From: an uncultured Bacillota bacterium
Lineage (GTDB): Bacteria; Bacillota; Clostridia; Oscillospirales; Oscillospiraceae
NCBI GenBank assembly: GCA_947383275.1
Contig: CANDCW010000101.1
Span: 1 to 7,275, forward strand
DNA length: 7,275 bases
Direction: 5' to 3'
Translations under genes and position numbers: made by a program
The notes under the pieces: generated by a model
What the model was told of the DNA's origin: nothing
Seen by the model: only the letters and a program-made list of their open reading frames with translations
Databases searched by the model: none
In this document: in pieces, positions 5,376 to 7,275 of the stretch
How the letters are laid out: each line of letters starts with the position of its first letter
Position numbering within the stretch: position 1 is the stretch's first letter

Positions 5376-6110
5376 TCATCGGGCTTCAATTGTCCCGTCC
5401 ACTCGCTTTGAAAGCGCGTCCAGGGTTTCAAAGCCGCCGGTTTCCTCCCGGTCGTATTTCCAGGAGGGGTATGGATTTCCGCCTTTAAATTTTCCGCCCG
5501 CTGCCAGAGTGATCGACGCGGTCAGGTGTCCGATGGACCGGTCCAGGGCCTGCTCAGTGGCCCGAAACCGGCGTATTGTCCAGTTTAAAAGCTCCTCCGG
5601 GTCTGTTTTCAGCGCGCAGGCCACGGAGTAAATGAGGCTCTCAAAATCCGCTTTCAAGGGGGGTGTCCTTTGTTGGGCCAAATAGCGCTTGGCCTCCACC
5701 AGCTCGGCATTATTGGTCTCGTCGGGAAGCTCCAGCCCATTTTGCCGGGCAATCAGCTCCCGCAGCCCGCCAAAGTTTTTAGCGGTGATAACGCCTGTTT
5801 GCTCCCCTTGGAACACGGTCAGGCTCTCCAGCTTCTCTCCGTTCATCTTAGGAAATAGGGGCAGAGCGCCGTCTCGCTCCTCCAGCCGGAACACCAACTT
5901 CAGCATCAGACATAGTCGGGGAATAAGACCCATTCCGAAGAGTCCGTCCCAATATTTTGCCGTGGACCATGGGAATGGCCAGCTCTGCTGCGTGGAGAGA
6001 ATGCTGTCCTTCACTGCCAGGAACAGGGAGTAGTCCCGCATCAGGACAGGGTAGACCAGTAGGCCGTTCCACGCCTCCGGGCAGGCGGAAAACAGCTTTT
6101 CCCACTCCAT
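5376..6110 (-). CDS. Conserved-looking phage protein of unknown function (244 aa)
   Basis: I place the start at ATG 6108-6110, inside a TGATG overlap with the previous stop and seven bases after a G-run (6118-6123). An ATG farther upstream at 6191 would add 27 residues lying over the end of the previous gene, with no ribosome site, and is rejected. The protein has an N-terminal aromatic segment (residues 5-60, with DYSLFLAVKDSIL), a central part with FGGLRELIARQNGLELPDET (113-132) followed by NNAELVEAKRYLA, a helical segment (150-200), and a C-terminal GGNPYPSWKYDR motif (210-221). The combination of the central QNG-LPDE stretch and a C-terminal GNPxPSWxYD signature is one I recall from uncharacterised structural-module proteins in Gram-positive phages, but I cannot name a family. 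It sits between neck-like genes and the candidate major tail protein. A tail assembly chaperone or adaptor is possible; no slippery frameshift site was seen. Confidence 0.9.
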   Translation of the reverse strand: MEWEKLFSACPEAWNGLLVYPVLMRDYSLFLAVKDSILSTQQSWPFPWSTAKYWDGLFGMGLIPRLCLMLKLVFRLEERDGALPLFPKMNGEKLESLTVFQGEQTGVITAKNFGGLRELIARQNGLELPDETNNAELVEAKRYLAQQRTPPLKADFESLIYSVACALKTDPEELLNWTIRRFRATEQALDRSIGHLTASITLAAGGKFKGGNPYPSWKYDREETGGFETLDALSKRVDGTIEAR

Positions 6111-6742
6111 CAGCCGGCCCCCCAGGTCAAGCCCAGCACCAGCCGCCGGCCTACGTTGGTCCCACGGTCGTCGATGGGATAGGACCCACATGCGTGGTGC
6201 TGCGCGCGGTCAAAGTAGAGAGTCCCCACGCCATTGATGTTTACCCCGTTCAGAGCCTCCAACAGGGCGCACTCCATAGCCCAAGTTCGGGACAGGGCCG
6301 TCCCCGCCGCACCCTCATAGACCACATTGGTCATGCACTCAAAGATTACCGACAGCTCGCAGTGATGAACGCTCCGGGCCACCGTCTGCCCCATATAGGC
6401 CCGCAGGATGGTTTTCCCCACGTACTCGGTCTGGGAGACGTAGGACTGGAGGAACACCCGGTAGCACTTGTCCTTGTCGGGCGGGTCGGTCTGCCGCAGG
6501 GGGTCAAAGACCATAGCCAGCTTCTGCTCCGGAGTGGGCAGCGGTCCGGCCAGGGGGTCCACTCCGTCGTGGTAGAGGTACTTCATCAGCCTCGCCCGGG
6601 GGTAGTCATTGGAATCGGGCGGCTCATAGCCGGGGAGCGGAAGGTCCAGCAGATACTGGCAAATCTGCCGGGGGATTTGCTCTGCCCCCCGCAGGGTTAC
6701 ATAGCGCTGAATTCGCTCGTAAGGGTGGGTGGGGGAAATCAC
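6110..6742 (-). CDS. Putative neck / tail-terminator-like phage protein (210 aa)
   Basis: Starts with GTG at 6740-6742, overlapping the TGA of the gene before. The upstream purine stretch GGTGAGG is a modest ribosome binding site. The N-terminal third (residues 1-65) is rich in Pro, Tyr and Arg. The middle and C-terminal parts carry a pattern I associate with phage neck or tail-terminator proteins: a beta strand with ELSVIFECMTNVVYEG (129-144), a helix with GTALSRTWAMECALLEAL (147-164), then NGVNINGVGTLYFD (165-178) and a closing strand GTNVGRRLVLGLTWG (194-208). The small alpha/beta shape and the position directly after a connector-type gene and before the candidate tail protein fit a role at the head-tail junction. 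No exact family can be confirmed by eye. It ends at a TGATG junction with the next gene (one-base overlap). Gene reality is near certain; the role is inference. Confidence 0.9.
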   Translation of the reverse strand: MISPTHPYERIQRYVTLRGAEQIPRQICQYLLDLPLPGYEPPDSNDYPRARLMKYLYHDGVDPLAGPLPTPEQKLAMVFDPLRQTDPPDKDKCYRVFLQSYVSQTEYVGKTILRAYMGQTVARSVHHCELSVIFECMTNVVYEGAAGTALSRTWAMECALLEALNGVNINGVGTLYFDRAQHHACGSYPIDDRGTNVGRRLVLGLTWGAG

Positions 6743-7275
6743 TCCGCCTCACCCGCCTTAGCCTCCTCCAGCGCCTTTTGCAGCTCCTGGAATGTCTCGG
6801 GAGTAAACCCTGCGGAGGTCAGCTCCTGAAAGCGGGCCAGCATGTCATTCCTCTGAGCCAGGGTGTTGGATATCTGCCGGTTGAGTATATCCAAAAATTC
6901 ATCCAAATCCGTGAGGATGTCAGCCGCCTTAGCCTCTTCTAAAGCCGCCAGGTCCCGCAGCACACCGGACAGTCGGTCATAGTCCTCCAGGGTAAACTGG
7001 AAAATAGGAGCTTCCTGATCCAGGCCGGAGGTATCGGTGATGTAAAGATAGAAGCCGGTGAGGATATACAGCTCCACCAGCTTTCGCCCGACAATGTTCT
7101 CCCGCCAAACGGGAGGCGCACCCTCCCCTCTTTCAATACAGCCTGGAGCCAGTACCTGGGCAATGGCATATTTGCGGGCCAAGGGAATATAGCGCTCAGC
7201 CCTTTCGAGGTCTTCTTTTAATGCTGCCAGATCGCAGCCTGGATACCCCGCCCCGAAAATGCTAACAACTCCACG
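6739..7275 (-). CDS. Phage structural-region protein, 5' end cut by the window edge
   Basis: The reading frame is open from the right window edge to a TGA at 6739-6741, giving 178 visible residues. An internal TTG at 7180-7182 could be read as a start, but no Shine-Dalgarno lies at a suitable distance before it. The 31 codons upstream look coding (for example GAGYPGCDLAALKEDLERAE), so the true start most likely lies outside the window. The visible N-terminal half is mixed, with aromatic stretches such as VELYILTGFYLYI. The last 75 or so residues are acidic, Leu/Ala/Glu-rich and nearly proline-free, which suggests long helices or a coiled coil. The gene overlaps the next one by four bases (GTGA), so the two are translationally coupled. 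By position, upstream of neck-like and tail genes, it may be a head-tail connector or minor virion protein. I do not recognise a family, and the function is inferred from context only. Confidence 0.85.
   Translation of the reverse strand, partial: RGVVSIFGAGYPGCDLAALKEDLERAERYIPLARKYAIAQVLAPGCIERGEGAPPVWRENIVGRKLVELYILTGFYLYITDTSGLDQEAPIFQFTLEDYDRLSGVLRDLAALEEAKAADILTDLDEFLDILNRQISNTLAQRNDMLARFQELTSAGFTPETFQELQKALEEAKAGEAE

Noticed and set aside
5957..6829. Plus-strand ORF of 290 codons
   Set aside because: It lies fully antisense to three convincing minus-strand genes, crosses their junctions, and reads as a Pro/Gly/Arg-rich shadow of high-GC DNA.

Overview
The window is one densely packed, leftward-transcribed (minus strand) block of phage structural genes, from a prophage or free phage. 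Several features point to a Gram-positive, probably clostridial (Bacillota) host: strong AGGAGG-type ribosome binding sites, three non-ATG starts (one GTG, two TTG), end-to-start gene overlaps, and tail-protein N-termini of types common in phages of that group. Composition is fairly GC-rich (two sampled 60-base lines inside the 742-aa gene are 67-70% GC), which would suit a gut Oscillospirales-like host, but this is inference. No host gene, integrase, att site or tRNA is present to anchor the species.

In order of transcription (right to left) there are eight genes. (1) The 3' part of a helical, acidic protein cut by the window edge (6739-7275). (2) A 210-aa protein, probably a neck or tail-terminator type protein (6110-6742). 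(3) A 244-aa protein of unknown function (5376-6110). (4) A 365-aa major tail or virion structural protein candidate with a C-terminal Ig-like domain (4262-5359). (5) A 152-aa HK97-gp10-like or tail-completion-like protein (3799-4257). (6) A 742-aa multi-domain beta-rich tail/adhesion protein with fibronectin-III-like segments and a run of LYP motifs (1559-3787). (7) A 69-aa collagen-like fibre base protein (1353-1562). (8) A 431-aa distal fibre candidate with an InlB-type repeat and seven Trp/Asp-box repeats, predicted to form a seven-bladed beta-propeller (61-1356).

Genes 1 to 5 look like head-tail joining and tail-body functions. Genes 6 to 8 look like a host-recognition cassette. The last three are tightly coupled: genes 7 and 8 both start with TTG inside a TTGA overlap with the stop of the gene before, each behind a strong Shine-Dalgarno sequence. 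No tape-measure, Dit or Tal gene lies between the candidate major tail protein and the fibre cassette, which is unusual for a long-tailed phage.

After the last stop codon there is a short GC hairpin and then a near-consensus sigma-A promoter (TTGACA, 17 bases, TATGAT) pointing out of the window. Whatever lies next to the left therefore probably has its own transcription start and may be a separately regulated gene such as a moron or lysis unit. All substantial plus-strand ORFs are antisense shadows. There is no non-coding stretch over 60 bases.
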